A stretch of 64,000 bases of DNA from contig CAIXXM010000101.1 of assembly GCA_903923395.1 (NCBI GenBank), positions 51,568 to 115,567 on the forward strand, in the 5' to 3' direction. The position numbers and the translations under genes were made by a program. Numbering within the stretch: the first letter of the stretch is position 1; each line of letters starts with the position of its first letter. Positions 1 through 9,970 of the stretch are shown here, in pieces. The notes beneath the pieces were generated by a model, which was not told the DNA's origin, did not search any database, and saw only the letters and a program-made list of their open reading frames with translations. Origin of the DNA: an uncultured Acidobacteriia bacterium. GTDB taxonomy: Bacteria; Acidobacteriota; Terriglobia; Bryobacterales; Bryobacteraceae.

Positions 1-434
1 CCGCTCTCATCGGGGTCACCCACATCGAAGTTATGGAACCACTGCTTGCGCATTACATCCCAGCTTGGCGGCAGCACGATGATGCGCCCATCGGGCAGGG
101 TGGTGAGGTAATGCTGAATTCTGCGGCTGCCGAGCGTGTAATCGATCCGGTGCTCCACGGGCTTGCCGGTCAGGTAAGATTCCGTGACGTAATAGGCTCC
201 GTCCTTTGCGCGCAGGCCATAGGGCTGGTTCCGCAGGGTGACCTTGGTTTGCAGGAAATCCCCCAGCACGGACGTTGCCGTTGCCGGCTGGATCATCCGG
301 CTGTGCCGCGCGTCTGTCCACTTCTTGTATTCCGCAGAGTGGCAAGGCAGGCAAGCCGCCGCGCCATTTGGGGAAGCCGTGACCGCCGCCCCGGCGAACG
401 CGGCTGAAAAGAGCAATAAAAACAGGGTCCGCAA
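1..434 (-). CDS. c-type cytochrome, probably multiheme (partial, runs off left edge)
   Basis: Reading the minus strand from a TTG at 434 gives an open frame to the window edge (about 144 residues). An in-frame TAG lies 12 bases upstream of the TTG and there is no ATG, so TTG is the only common start near the N-terminus. The protein begins with a hydrophobic Sec signal peptide (LRTLFLLLFSAAFAGAA). A CLPCH heme-attachment motif follows at residues 28-32, then a WTDARHSRM segment that could supply a distal heme ligand. This pattern is typical of periplasmic multiheme c cytochromes, often with TPRs in acidobacteria, but the C-terminal part is outside the window. It is divergent from the DUF1592 cytochrome gene with about 130 bases between the starts. 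The ribosome binding site is weak. Reality of the gene: fairly sure; exact family: uncertain. Confidence 0.7.
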   Translation of the reverse strand, partial: MRTLFLLLFSAAFAGAAVTASPNGAAACLPCHSAEYKKWTDARHSRMIQPATATSVLGDFLQTKVTLRNQPYGLRAKDGAYYVTESYLTGKPVEHRIDYTLGSRRIQHYLTTLPDGRIIVLPPSWDVMRKQWFHNFDVGDPDES

Positions 435-564
435 CCGATCAGCCTACCATGGAAGCGGAAAAAGGAGCCCCGTACTGGTGGCAGCGCCAGTCCACCCAGC
501 CCGATTTACTCCAACCCGGCATTTTGATACCGTAAACGTGCTTGTAGTTCGCACCTCAAACCAA

Positions 565-3500
565 ATGCAGCTTTTGTCCAGCCAATTCGCGCCCGTCTCC
601 CTGGTTTTCCTGGCACTTGGCCTGTCCGCCAAAGCCGCTGACGCCCCGCCCGCCTTCCAGAAGTACTGCCTCGGATGCCACACCGGCAGCACTGCGCAAG
701 CCGGCATCAACATCACGCAACTCACCGCTAAAGATCACCTTTCCACCGAATCCTTCGGGCAGGATTACCGCCAGTGGCAGCGCATCATCACTGCCGTCGA
801 GACCCGCCACATGCCGCCCAAAGGCATGCCGCAACCGGATGACACCCAGCGCGCCGAAGCCGTGAACTGGGTCCGCGCCGGCCTCAAGAGTTACAACGCC
901 ATCCACGGCGGCGACCCCGGCCAGGTCACGGTGCGCCACCTCACCAGCGGCGAATATGCGTACGCGATCCATGACCTTACCGGCCTGGATTTAGACACCG
1001 GCATTGACGCTACCACGGATTCGGTTGGCGGCGAAGGCTTCACCAACTTCGGCGACGTGCAGTTCATCCAGGAAGCGGCTCTGGAACGTTACCTAGCCGC
1101 AGCCCGCAAGATTGCCGACCACGCTGTGATCGGAGCCGGACCACTCACCTTCTTCAACCAGCCCGGTGCCACGGGCTTCGAATTCTCCGCCATACACCGC
1201 ATCAAAGAGATTTACGAACGCAATGGCTTCCGGACGGTATCGGGCGAGGGCGGATTCCCCTTCGGCCTCGAACGTTATGGCAAGGTTTTCTATACCGCTT
1301 GGCGCTACCAGCACCGCAGGGAACTGGGGGAATCCAACGCCACGCTCGAAAGCATCGCCAGACGCGAAGGCATCGCCCCGCGCTTCGCCCAGCATGTCTG
1401 GAAAGTGCTGCACACTCAGAACCTGCACTATCCCGCCACTGAGGCCGTCCGCCGCTGGAACGCACTTCCCGCGAAGACGGACGAAGCCGGCATTCGCGCG
1501 GCCTGCACGGATCTGCAGAAGTACGTGACTACGTGGCCGCTCTGGCTCTTTGCGAGGGGCGATGAAGCGGTCGGCGGCGCTGGCGATGAAAGCCCGCTCA
1601 TCATCAGTGACAAGTCCCTCAAAGTGGAGCCCAAACACCACTTTGTCTTCAACCGCGGTCTGCGCGGTGCCAATGTGGAGAAACAGCCCGCCGCCAAAGG
1701 GCCCGCCACTGTCTATCTCAATGTGGAATCGGTCATGCCGAAGACAGCGGGTAAACCAGTGATCATCTGGCGCAACGCCACCATCGCCTATCCGAAGAAG
1801 ATCACAGACCCGAAGGCAGTTCCAACCGCCCTCAAAGGCACTCCTTTCCAGGACAAGGTCAAACTCCGTGACATAGTAACTCCTGAAACCGCGCAGGCGC
1901 TACACTTCGGGGAATCGATGGATGGAACTCCCGTCGGTCCTGATGATTTCGCTGCCGCACCGGGACTCTCCTTTCAAGTTCCTGTGCCCGAGGGCCTTCG
2001 CGGCTTCCAGTTACAGGTTGATGCCGAGCTTGGCGCCGCCCGTGACCATGTTTTCCGCATTGTCATTACGGACCGCGCCGATGGGTCCTCCGCCGGTATC
2101 CCTGTACGCGCGATGCTTGGTGACCCCGCCAGTCGGGGCTTTCGTAACTTCAAGGAGGGTGTCCTCGAATGGGCCCGCCTGTTGCCGCCGAATTCTAACT
2201 CTGAACCTACCCCGGCCGATAAAGACCCAGTTCCCGATCCCTTCGACAGCACTTACAACGTTCCTGAGCATGATGATTTCGATACCCGCGTGAAGTATAT
2301 CCGCGATGACCGTTTTATCTACGACAATATTCTCAGTGACCAGGACCGCGCGGCAGTCGATGCTGCCTGGAATGATCTCTATTACTCCTTCGAGTACTTT
2401 GATAACTATCTCGATCTGCTGGTCAAGCACTTCAATCTGAAGCTCAAGACGCCACATCTTTCCGAACTGACGAAGGCTGATATTGATTCGCTGCCGCCGG
2501 ATGCTGCGAAATATATCTGGCCGTTGAAGGCCAGCTTTGATCAGGTACAGTCGGCCCAGGCTGCAGCGAAACAGAAGCGCGTTGCGGACTGCCTGGATTT
2601 CGCCGCGCTGGCTTGGCGCAGGCCGCTGGCAGATACCGAAAAGACAGCACTTCACAACTTCTATCAGCAGGTGATGCAAGAGGAAAAGGATCACACCAAG
2701 GCTGTGCGGGCCGTCTTGACGCGCATTCTGGTATCGCCCGCTTTCCTGTACCGCACGGAGGAGAGTGCATCCGCATCCCTGAAACCGCTCACCCAATGGG
2801 AACTGGCCAGCCGCCTCAGCTTCTTTCTCTGGGCCTCCATTCCCGATGCCGAACTGCGCCAGTTAGCAGCCGCCGGAACGCTATCCCAGCCACGCAACTT
2901 ACAGGCGCAGGTGAAGCGCATGTTAGTGGACCCCAAATCCCGCCGTATGTCGACGGAGTTCTTCGGGCAGTGGCTCGGCTTCTATCATTTCGATCAGCAC
3001 AAAGGCGTGGACACAGGCCGCTTCCCGGAATTTACCGAAGAGGTCAGGGCGGCGATGTATAACGAGTCTGTCTCTTACTTCGAACACCTGATCCGGCAGG
3101 ATCGGCCTGTTATGGAAATGGTGACCGGTGACTATACCTTCCTCAACCAGACTCTGGCGAAATACTACAGTGTGAAGGCGAACCTGCCTGCCTCCGGGGA
3201 AACGGTCAAGGTGGATCATGAGCGCGGTGGTGTGCTTCGACTCGGCGCGCTGCTGACTGTAACTTCGGCACCGCTTCGCACCAGTCCGGTAAAGCGTGGC
3301 GATTGGGTTCTGCGGCGGTTGCTTGGCACGCCGGTTCCGCCTCCGCCTGCCGATGCCGGCTCCATTCCAGCGGATGACAAGATGTTTGGCGGACTCTCCC
3401 TGCGTGACAAACTCGAAGCCCATAAGCGCAATGCCACCTGTGCGGCATGTCACGTCCGTATTGATCCTCTCGGCTTCCCCCTGGAGCGTTATGATTCCAC

Positions 3501-3843
3501 GGGACGTTACCGCACCCACTACGCCGATGGCAAAGATGTCTGGGACAAAGGCACCACCGCGGATAAGCACGAGATCGATGGCGTGCAGGGGCTTCTTGAC
3601 TATCTCAAGGCCAACGGCGAACAGGTCTGCCGCACCTTTGCCGCCAAGCTTCTCGGGTACGGTTTGGGCCGCGCGGTGCAGGCTTCTGACCAGCCACTGA
3701 TTGATAAACTCATCGGCTTCGGACCCGAAGCCACGTTCTCCCAGTTCGCGATGGAAACGGTGCTCAGCCGCCAGTTCCTCAACCGTGCTGCTCCCCCCGG
3801 CACTACAATGGCAGGTAATTCACGCAAGGCAGGCAGTCAATGA
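565..3843 (+). CDS. DUF1592 domain-containing cytochrome c-like protein
   Basis: A secreted protein of 1092 residues related to the Planctomycete-type DUF1587/1592/1588/1585 cytochrome proteins, whose substrate is unknown. I chose the ATG at 565 because it begins a clear signal peptide (hydrophobic stretch at residues 10-20, then AKAADAPP). The open frame extends upstream to 238 but overlaps the divergent cytochrome gene. A CLGCH heme motif lies at residues 35-39 and a second, CAACH, at about 959-963 in the DUF1588-like part, followed by a region typical of DUF1585. The stop overlaps the next gene's start (ATGA), so the two are translationally coupled. This pairing with a DUF1552 protein is common in Acidobacteria, Planctomycetes and Myxococcota. 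Catalytic function is not known; redox or electron-transfer activity is inferred from the heme motifs. Confidence 0.9.
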   Translation: MQLLSSQFAPVSLVFLALGLSAKAADAPPAFQKYCLGCHTGSTAQAGINITQLTAKDHLSTESFGQDYRQWQRIITAVETRHMPPKGMPQPDDTQRAEAVNWVRAGLKSYNAIHGGDPGQVTVRHLTSGEYAYAIHDLTGLDLDTGIDATTDSVGGEGFTNFGDVQFIQEAALERYLAAARKIADHAVIGAGPLTFFNQPGATGFEFSAIHRIKEIYERNGFRTVSGEGGFPFGLERYGKVFYTAWRYQHRRELGESNATLESIARREGIAPRFAQHVWKVLHTQNLHYPATEAVRRWNALPAKTDEAGIRAACTDLQKYVTTWPLWLFARGDEAVGGAGDESPLIISDKSLKVEPKHHFVFNRGLRGANVEKQPAAKGPATVYLNVESVMPKTAGKPVIIWRNATIAYPKKITDPKAVPTALKGTPFQDKVKLRDIVTPETAQALHFGESMDGTPVGPDDFAAAPGLSFQVPVPEGLRGFQLQVDAELGAARDHVFRIVITDRADGSSAGIPVRAMLGDPASRGFRNFKEGVLEWARLLPPNSNSEPTPADKDPVPDPFDSTYNVPEHDDFDTRVKYIRDDRFIYDNILSDQDRAAVDAAWNDLYYSFEYFDNYLDLLVKHFNLKLKTPHLSELTKADIDSLPPDAAKYIWPLKASFDQVQSAQAAAKQKRVADCLDFAALAWRRPLADTEKTALHNFYQQVMQEEKDHTKAVRAVLTRILVSPAFLYRTEESASASLKPLTQWELASRLSFFLWASIPDAELRQLAAAGTLSQPRNLQAQVKRMLVDPKSRRMSTEFFGQWLGFYHFDQHKGVDTGRFPEFTEEVRAAMYNESVSYFEHLIRQDRPVMEMVTGDYTFLNQTLAKYYSVKANLPASGETVKVDHERGGVLRLGALLTVTSAPLRTSPVKRGDWVLRRLLGTPVPPPPADAGSIPADDKMFGGLSLRDKLEAHKRNATCAACHVRIDPLGFPLERYDSTGRYRTHYADGKDVWDKGTTADKHEIDGVQGLLDYLKANGEQVCRTFAAKLLGYGLGRAVQASDQPLIDKLIGFGPEATFSQFAMETVLSRQFLNRAAPPGTTMAGNSRKAGSQ

Positions 3844-5180
3844 AGATCAACACATCCCGGAGAGGCTTCCTTCGCGGCGCAGGTGTCGCGCTCGCCCTTC
3901 CCTGGCTCGAATCGGTGCAGCTTCTGGCGCAGGATGCCGCTCCGGCAGGGCCGCCGCGCCGCTTCGCGTGCATCTATTTTTCAAACGGCGTTGACCCCGC
4001 CAACTGGTGGATGAAGGGCTCCGGCACGGCCATGGAACTTGGGCCCGCTGCTGCGCCGCTTGCCGCGGTGAAGCAGGATCTGCTCTTCGTCAATGGTCTC
4101 TATAACCACCAGGCTTTCATCAACCCGAGTCCGCACATGGGCCGCATGGCGAACATGCTGTCGGGCGCGCCTGTCAGTGCTGACCCTTCGGTGATTAAAG
4201 TCGGCACCACTTTTGATCAGGTGCTGGCACAGCGCATTGGAAGCCGCACCGCGGTTCCGGGCATTGCTCTCGGCATCGAACCGAATGAGCTGCGGCTTGA
4301 AGACGGGCTCTCTATGATCTATGGCTCGAACGTCTCCTGGGTCTCGCCCACCAAGCCTGCGACGAAAGAGATTTATCCCAGCCGGACCTTCGACCTGCTT
4401 GTCGGCGATGGCAAGGGCCGGAAGCTCGATAAGAGCATTCTGGACGCCGTTCTGTCTGATACCCGCAGTCTCCAAACCCGCATCAATCCGACGGACCGCG
4501 CCAAGCTCGATGAGTATCTCGAAAGCGTGCGCGATATCGAAAAACGCATTGACCGCGCAGGCAAAGAAGAGCGTCTGGAGGGCTGGCGTCCCACTCTGAA
4601 GCAGCCCAACATGCCGCGGCCGGCTAATGAGATTCCACAGAACGTGCCGGATCACATGAAGCTCATGCTGGATCTCATCGTGCTGGCCTTCCAGATGGAT
4701 AAGACGCGCATCGCCACCTGCATGCTGAATAATGACCTATCGCAGATGAACTTCAAGTTCATTGAAGGGGTTCGCGGCGCGCTGCATCTCGATCTCACTC
4801 ACAACGGGAAGTCGCCGGAGTTGAAAGCGATGTACCTCAAGACCAACCAGTTCCACATGCAGCAGTTCACTTATCTGGTGAACCGCATGAAGCAGATTGA
4901 TGAAGGCGGCAAGAGCCTGCTGGACAGTTCGATTCTGATGCTGGCTTCGAACCTCTATGATGGCGATGCGCACGGTGCGGACCAGATGCCCATCGTGATC
5001 GCGGGCGGCGCGGGAGCGATCCAGACCGGAGGCCGCGCCATCGATTTCCGCAAAGCCGGCGACGACAACCGCCGCGCCTGCAGCCTCTATCTCTCACTTA
5101 TGGATGCCATGGGAGTCAAGCTGGACCGCTTCGGAGACGCCACGGAAAGACTGCCGCACCTGACCGAACGGGCAGGCTGA
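3840..5180 (+). CDS. DUF1552 domain-containing Tat-exported protein
   Basis: 446 residues. The N-terminus carries a twin-arginine signal (SRRGFLRG at residues 6-13) followed by a hydrophobic stretch, so a folded protein, possibly with a cofactor, is probably exported. The rest matches the DUF1552 pattern, which resembles the sulfatase/alkaline-phosphatase-like DUF1501 group in layout but has no assigned reaction. The start overlaps the stop of the DUF1592 gene by 4 bases (ATGA), making a two-gene operon. The protein is full length with no frameshift. The function is probably shared with the upstream cytochrome; this is inference from conserved pairing. Confidence 0.88.
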   Translation: MKINTSRRGFLRGAGVALALPWLESVQLLAQDAAPAGPPRRFACIYFSNGVDPANWWMKGSGTAMELGPAAAPLAAVKQDLLFVNGLYNHQAFINPSPHMGRMANMLSGAPVSADPSVIKVGTTFDQVLAQRIGSRTAVPGIALGIEPNELRLEDGLSMIYGSNVSWVSPTKPATKEIYPSRTFDLLVGDGKGRKLDKSILDAVLSDTRSLQTRINPTDRAKLDEYLESVRDIEKRIDRAGKEERLEGWRPTLKQPNMPRPANEIPQNVPDHMKLMLDLIVLAFQMDKTRIATCMLNNDLSQMNFKFIEGVRGALHLDLTHNGKSPELKAMYLKTNQFHMQQFTYLVNRMKQIDEGGKSLLDSSILMLASNLYDGDAHGADQMPIVIAGGAGAIQTGGRAIDFRKAGDDNRRACSLYLSLMDAMGVKLDRFGDATERLPHLTERAG

Positions 5181-5223
5181 TCGTCTGATGCGCGTTCTCT
5201 GTCTTCCGCCGCAAGCTGGAGAC

Positions 5224-6114
5224 ATGGAAGCCATCAACGCTCTTTCCCAACTTTCCGGCCAGTTGGCCGATGCCGTCGCCAATGGAGGAAGATCCCTTGC
5301 CGCCGTGCATGGACGCCCGCACGTGCCTTCCACTGGTGTGGTCTGGCGAACGGGCGTCATCGTCACCACGGACCACACGCTGCAGCGCAGTGAAGACATT
5401 ACCGTCACGCTCGCGGACGGCCAAACTGCACCCGCCGTCATTGTCGGACGTGACCCCGCGACCGACCTCGCGGTCTTGCGTGTGGAAGCGGCCACCGAAG
5501 CAGCCGTCATCGCGCCCCCGGATTCCGCAAGAGCCGGTTCGCTGGTGCTGGCTCTTGGCCGTCCCGATGACGCGGAGGCGGGTCCAACGGCCAGTTTCGG
5601 CATCCTGAGCAGCGTTTCCGGTGCCTGGCGGACGTGGCGCGGCGGGCAGGTTGACCGCTTTCTCCGTCCCGACACGACCGTCTATACCGGCTTCTCCGGC
5701 GGGTCTCTGGCAGATACGGAAGGCCGCGTGATCGGGATCAACACGACGGGTCTCACGCGGGGCGGAGCCATTACCTTGCCTGCTTCCACAGTGGAGCGCG
5801 TGGTGGAGGAACTGCTGACGCGCGGGCATGTTCGCGGTGCCTACCTCGGGGTTGGACTGCACCCGGTGCGGGTGAGTGAACAGCAGACCGGATTGATCAT
5901 CCTGAGCCTGGAACCGGAAGGTCCGGCGGCGAAGGCCGGGTTGCTGTTGGGTGACGTTCTGCTCAAGGTCAATGGCGGTGCTGTGGTGGATACCGAAGAT
6001 GTGCAGTCCCAACTTGCGGCTGAAAATATTGGGCAGAGCTTGCCGGTCGAAATCCTGCGCGGCGGCCGGGCCATGGAGATTCCGGTCGTCCCGGGGGAAA
6101 GGCGGCACCGGTAA
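5224..6114 (+). CDS. HtrA/DegP-like trypsin-fold serine protease with PDZ domain, cytoplasmic
   Basis: 296 residues from the ATG at 5224, which is preceded by GGAG; an ATG at 5188 is possible but adds 12 residues unlike the family. The trypsin-like fold shows a candidate triad: H51 (TTDHTL), D81 (ATDLAVL) and S158 (GFSGGS, where most HtrA proteins have GNSGGP). A PDZ domain with the GPAAKAGLLLGDVLLKVNG pattern occupies roughly residues 190-290. No signal peptide or membrane segment is visible, so it should be cytoplasmic, unlike classical HtrA. The stop shares one base with the next gene's start (TAATG). It is followed by a second protease and a LuxR-type regulator in one overlapping operon, which suggests that protease activity and transcription control are linked. 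Confidence 0.85.
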   Translation: MEAINALSQLSGQLADAVANGGRSLAAVHGRPHVPSTGVVWRTGVIVTTDHTLQRSEDITVTLADGQTAPAVIVGRDPATDLAVLRVEAATEAAVIAPPDSARAGSLVLALGRPDDAEAGPTASFGILSSVSGAWRTWRGGQVDRFLRPDTTVYTGFSGGSLADTEGRVIGINTTGLTRGGAITLPASTVERVVEELLTRGHVRGAYLGVGLHPVRVSEQQTGLIILSLEPEGPAAKAGLLLGDVLLKVNGGAVVDTEDVQSQLAAENIGQSLPVEILRGGRAMEIPVVPGERRHR

Positions 6115-6872
6115 TGGCGGATTTCGAAGAACTGGCCAACCGCCTGCGGGCGTCAACCGTCCAGATCGTCAGCCGCCGTGGTGGTGGTTCCGGGATTGTT
6201 TGGAACGCAGAGGGGAAGATCATCAGCAACGCCCATGTGGTCATGGGAAATGAGGCGACGGTGATTTACCCCAGCGGGGAGGAGCTTCGCACGAAGGTTC
6301 TGCGGCGGGATGAGCAACTGGATCTTGCGTTGCTTGCTGGCAGGCCGGGTTCGGCACCAGCGGCGGTGATCGGTGATTCTTCGCGGCTGCGCCCGGGGCA
6401 GATGGTGATCGCGGTTGGGAATCCACTTGGCTTCACCGGTGCGGTTTCGGCAGGTGTCATCCATGCCGCGGGAGGACGCTGGGTGCAGGCCGATGTCAGG
6501 CTGGCACCGGGCAATTCCGGCGGCATGCTGGCGAACGCGGAAGGGGAGGTCATCGGTGTCAACACGATGATTTACCGCGGCCTTGGCCTTGCGATCCCAT
6601 CGAACACTGCTACTTCGTTTCTGCGGAATGAATCCAATACCCTGCGGCTCGGCATCGAAATGGTGCCGGTGCGGAGAAAGTGGATGGTTGTGGGAATCGA
6701 ACGGAACAGTTTGGCGGAGCGCGCAGGCGTGCAACTGGGTGATCTTCTGTTGATTTCGCCGCAACAATTGCGTGGATCGCTGACAAAGTTGCCTGCGGAA
6801 ATCCCCATCGAGCGCGCGGGGTTGGTGCGGACGCTGCGGATGGCCCGAACGGCGGAAAGGCAGGCGGCTTGA
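6114..6872 (+). CDS. second HtrA-like serine protease, cytoplasmic
   Basis: 252 residues, a paralogue of the preceding protease. All three catalytic positions are intact: H41 (SNAHVV), D70 (LDLALL) and S135 (GNSGGM). A C-terminal PDZ-like segment (SLAERAGVQLGDLLL) follows, shorter than in the neighbour. There is no signal peptide or TM segment. The start overlaps the upstream stop by one base and its own stop overlaps the start of the regulator gene. Two proteases in tandem suggest a hetero-oligomer or two steps of one cleavage pathway; this is inference. The substrate is unknown. Confidence 0.85.
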   Translation: MADFEELANRLRASTVQIVSRRGGGSGIVWNAEGKIISNAHVVMGNEATVIYPSGEELRTKVLRRDEQLDLALLAGRPGSAPAAVIGDSSRLRPGQMVIAVGNPLGFTGAVSAGVIHAAGGRWVQADVRLAPGNSGGMLANAEGEVIGVNTMIYRGLGLAIPSNTATSFLRNESNTLRLGIEMVPVRRKWMVVGIERNSLAERAGVQLGDLLLISPQQLRGSLTKLPAEIPIERAGLVRTLRMARTAERQAA

Positions 6873-7432
6873 TTCCAGTGCTGGTGGCAGCGTCTTCGCC
6901 TGTGGCGAGAGCGGGCCTGAAGACCATGGTGGCCGAAGAGTGCGGGATTGCGGGTTCGTCCGATTCAGCGAACCTCGTCGGGCAGGCACTGGAGTTGCAT
7001 CCCGACGTTGTCCTATGGCAGCTTTCCCCCGATGAAGACCCCTGCCCTGCGCTGCAAGCACTGGCAGGCATTCCTGTCGCGGTCCTGACAGACCAGCCTG
7101 CCACGGATTTGTTGCGGGCCGGAGCACGCGCCGTACTGCCCTACGACGTCACATCAGAGCAACTGGGCGCTGCGATCCGGGCCATTGCCGCGGATTTAGT
7201 GGTAACCATGCCGCAGCGCAAGTTACGTTCGGCCACGTCGCTTAGCGGCAGGGAGACCGAGGTGCTGCGCATGATCGGCGAGGGCCTGGCGAATAAGGAA
7301 ATCGCCTGGCGGCTGGGGATTTCGGAACATACGGTTAAGTTCCACGTCTCCGCGGTGCTGGCCAAGTTAGGAGCGGGCACGCGCGCCGAGGCCATTCGTG
7401 TGGGCATCCGTCAGGGGGCGATCTTAGTCTGA
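6869..7432 (+). CDS. LuxR/NarL-type transcription regulator with degenerate receiver domain
   Basis: 187 residues starting at a TTG (6869) that overlaps the protease stop by 4 bases. The C-terminal half (about 122-187) is a clear LuxR-type helix-turn-helix (LSGRETEVLRMIGEGLANKE, then ISEHTVKFHVSAVLAKLG). The N-terminal half has the receiver-fold layout, but the phospho-acceptor is missing: the expected D in the PDVVLxD pattern is Q51 (PDVVLWQL). The N-terminal acidic pair is replaced by AAS and the usual switch lysine by Pro/Tyr (AVLPYD). It therefore cannot be phosphorylated in the usual way and probably responds to another cue. Its translational coupling to two cytoplasmic proteases makes proteolysis or protein binding a plausible cue (inference). 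Confidence 0.85.
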   Translation: MIPVLVAASSPVARAGLKTMVAEECGIAGSSDSANLVGQALELHPDVVLWQLSPDEDPCPALQALAGIPVAVLTDQPATDLLRAGARAVLPYDVTSEQLGAAIRAIAADLVVTMPQRKLRSATSLSGRETEVLRMIGEGLANKEIAWRLGISEHTVKFHVSAVLAKLGAGTRAEAIRVGIRQGAILV

Positions 7433-7447
7433 ATGAGCGATATAAGT

Positions 7448-8227
7448 TCATAGCAGATGAAAAGTAACTTCAATCGCTGCAGAAACCGCGACTGGTTTGC
7501 CATCCTTCGTCCCCGGCTTGAACTTCCACTTTGAGACCGCTTCGAGGGCTTTCTCATCCAGACCCATGCCGACACTCCTGGCAACCCGAAGATTTCTGGG
7601 CCGCCCGTTTGCGTCGACCTCAGCCAGAATCAGCACAGCTCCGCTGAAGTGAGCCCGGCGGGCTTCCTCGCTGAATTCGGGGTCGACCTTGTAGATCACC
7701 ACCGGACTGGTAACGCCGCTCGCGCCGGCGCGGTAGACCTTGCCGCCGGGTCCGCCATCACCTATGCTGTTCCCCCTGTCCGGGCCGATACCGGTTCCCG
7801 TGCCGTCTCCGATGCCGCCGGGTCCGCCGGTGCCTCCACTTAGTCCGGTAAGTTTGCTGAGCGGGTTGCCGATGTTATCCAGCTTCACATCCGGCAAGGC
7901 AGCGTCTGGCGGTGCTTCAATGCTCATCGCCATCGTCAGCTTGGGTGCGGGGTTATTGATCTGCAGAGTAGGTGGTACGAATTGGCGCCGTGTAACTTCC
8001 GGTAACCTGCCCGCCGTTGCGGGAGCAGCCTGGCGCGCACCGCCTCCGCCGCCAAGTGCTTGCAGTGATTGGATCGCCCTGGGTACGAAAGGAGAGATCA
8101 AAGTACTGTGGATGATCTTCTTCGGCAGCTTCGGCGCAGTCTTGGAAACTGTAAGCAGCAGGGCCAGCACAGTAAGATGAACGCCAACGGAAATGAGAGT
8201 GGATGTTGGTCTGGAGTCTGTGGTCAT
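7448..8227 (-). CDS. TonB-family energy transducer / periplasmic TonB C-terminal protein
   Basis: About 259 residues from the ATG at 8227; the frame is open upstream to 8311 but would overlap the divergent aminotransferase leader. A single N-terminal membrane segment (about residues 11-27) is followed by a proline- and glycine-rich linker with a GGTGGPGGIGDGTGTG run. The C-terminal TonB domain includes DPEFSEEARRAHFSGAVLI, then LDEKALEAVSKWKFKPG. TonB proteins couple proton-motive force to outer-membrane transporters. No ExbB/ExbD or receptor gene is adjacent, so the partner is unknown. The gene converges on the regulator at 7432 with 15 bases between the stops. Confidence 0.88.
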   Translation of the reverse strand: MTTDSRPTSTLISVGVHLTVLALLLTVSKTAPKLPKKIIHSTLISPFVPRAIQSLQALGGGGGARQAAPATAGRLPEVTRRQFVPPTLQINNPAPKLTMAMSIEAPPDAALPDVKLDNIGNPLSKLTGLSGGTGGPGGIGDGTGTGIGPDRGNSIGDGGPGGKVYRAGASGVTSPVVIYKVDPEFSEEARRAHFSGAVLILAEVDANGRPRNLRVARSVGMGLDEKALEAVSKWKFKPGTKDGKPVAVSAAIEVTFHLL

Positions 8228-8343
8228 GTCCGTGAGCTCTGCAATCCGCGGACGCGTCTGTAAGTCATAGCAACTTAAGGCATGTGAATCCGCTTCACAC
8301 GGCGTGCGCACACAACAGTTGTGGCCGCGGAGTCACGGGCGGC

Positions 8344-9534
8344 ATGGATGCGAGAATACGTGTCATGCCCGGTATCGCTGAGATCGTCCAGAGAGTTCCC
8401 TATTCGCGCGTCCGCGAGATTGCGGAAATGGCATTCAAGATGGACGGCGTCCTGAAGCTCTACTTCGGCGAATCGACCGAGCCAACGCCCGCCTTCATCA
8501 AGCAGGCCGCGGTCAAAGCGCTGGACGACGGGTTCACCTTTTACACAGCCAATGCCGGACTCTTCTCTCTGCGTCAGGCGATTGCGGATCACTATCTCCG
8601 CATTCATCAGGTGGCGCTCGATCCTGCGAGGGAGATCGTGGTCACAGCCTCCGGCGTACAGGCTTTGAATACAACGGTTCGCTGCGTGCTCGACCCGGGG
8701 GATGAAGTGCTTGTCCTCTCGCCTTCCTGGCCTAATGCCGGCACCATGGCCGCGATGTCTGATGCGAAGGTCATCGAAGTGGCGCAGCCGCTGGTTGGCG
8801 ATCACTTTGAGATTGATTGGGATGCTCTCGAAGCCGCTGTTACGCCGCGGACGAAGCTGTTGGTTTACACCTCGCCCTCCAACCCCACGGGCTGGGTGGC
8901 GACGGACGAGGATCAGAACCGGCTATTGGAGTTTATCCGCCGCCATGACTTGTGGCTGCTGGCGGACGAAGTGTATGACCGGCTTTGGTTCCAGGGTCCG
9001 CTGGGTGAGGCGGCGCCGTCAATTCTGAAGAAAGCCACGCGGGATGATGCCGTGATGGTCGTGCAGTCCTTCAGCAAGGCCTATTGCATGACAGGCTGGC
9101 GTTTGGGCTATGCGATTGCACGCGCCGATGCCGCGAAGAAGTTGGGCCAGCTGAACGAGTACACCGTTTCGAATGCGGCCGGCTTCACGCAAAAGGCCTG
9201 CGAAACCGCGCTGGCGCAGGGCGAGCCCTTCGTCCATGAATTTCTGGCGAAACTGCGCGCCAACAGGGATTTTTGTGTGGATGCCATGCGTTCCATGCCG
9301 CGTTTGACGGTGCCGCGGCCCGACGGCGCGTTCTACCTCTTTCCGCGTGTGGAGGGCTTGGAGGATTCCTTCGAGTTCTGCAAGCGGCTGCTCGAAGAAA
9401 AGCGGGTGGGAATCGCCCCGGGCATGGCGTTTGGCAAGGGTGGCGAAGGATCTTTGCGCGTTTGTTATGCCTCCGACCGTTCCGTGTTGGAGCCGGCGAT
9501 GGAACGCCTCAGTGATTTTCTGGGTGCGTATTGA
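8344..9534 (+). CDS. class I/II pyridoxal-phosphate aminotransferase
   Basis: Fold type I PLP aminotransferase of about 396 residues from the ATG at 8344 (alternatives: 8365 and 8284). The PLP-binding lysine lies in SFSKAYCMTGWRLGY, and the aspartate contacting the ring nitrogen lies in LLADEVYDRL. SPSNPTGW is the conserved Asn/Pro motif, and a C-terminal Arg in GSLRVCYA binds substrate carboxylate. The nearest well-known relatives are aspartate/aromatic-type aminotransferases; the substrate cannot be read from sequence alone. It is followed after about 30 bases by mscL with its own ribosome binding site; no functional link is evident. Confidence 0.88.
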   Translation: MDARIRVMPGIAEIVQRVPYSRVREIAEMAFKMDGVLKLYFGESTEPTPAFIKQAAVKALDDGFTFYTANAGLFSLRQAIADHYLRIHQVALDPAREIVVTASGVQALNTTVRCVLDPGDEVLVLSPSWPNAGTMAAMSDAKVIEVAQPLVGDHFEIDWDALEAAVTPRTKLLVYTSPSNPTGWVATDEDQNRLLEFIRRHDLWLLADEVYDRLWFQGPLGEAAPSILKKATRDDAVMVVQSFSKAYCMTGWRLGYAIARADAAKKLGQLNEYTVSNAAGFTQKACETALAQGEPFVHEFLAKLRANRDFCVDAMRSMPRLTVPRPDGAFYLFPRVEGLEDSFEFCKRLLEEKRVGIAPGMAFGKGGEGSLRVCYASDRSVLEPAMERLSDFLGAY

Positions 9535-9565
9535 TACGATCTGTAAACAAGGAGACAAAGAGCAT

Positions 9566-9970
9566 ATGGCTGGATTCAAGGACTTTCTGCTTCGCGGCAA
9601 TGTGGTGGACCTGGCGGTCGGCGTGGTGATCGGTGCCGCTTTCGGTGGTGTCGTGACGGCATTCACCAAAGATCTGTTGACCCCGTTGATCGCCGCTATC
9701 GCTGGCAAGCCGGATTTCTCCGCCATCGTCTTTGAACTCAACGGCAGCAAGTTTCTGGTCGGCGATTTCATCAACGCCATCGTGTCCTTCCTGCTGGTGG
9801 CGACAGCGGTTTATTACTTCGTGGTGCTGCCGATGAACACGCTGATGGCGAAGGTGAACAAACCAGCCCCACCGGCCGCGCCAACGACGAAGCCTTGTCC
9901 GGAATGCCTGAGCGAAATCCCCCTCGCGGCAAAGAAGTGCGCATTCTGCACGAGCGCTGTGGCGGCGTAA
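9566..9970 (+). CDS. mscL: large-conductance mechanosensitive channel MscL with C-terminal zinc-ribbon-like tail
   Basis: 134 residues. The start ATG at 9566 follows an AAGGAG box at 9549-9554. The N-terminus (MAGFKDFLLRGNVVDLAVGV) and the first pore helix (VGVVIGAAFGGVVTAF) are diagnostic of MscL, an inner-membrane pentamer that opens under osmotic downshock. A second TM helix lies at about residues 74-93. Instead of the usual charged C-terminal helix, a Pro/Ala linker leads to CPEC-x11-CAFC, a four-cysteine arrangement that could bind zinc. The stop codon directly abuts the left copy of the 179-bp direct repeat. Confidence 0.95.
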   Translation: MAGFKDFLLRGNVVDLAVGVVIGAAFGGVVTAFTKDLLTPLIAAIAGKPDFSAIVFELNGSKFLVGDFINAIVSFLLVATAVYYFVVLPMNTLMAKVNKPAPPAAPTTKPCPECLSEIPLAAKKCAFCTSAVAA

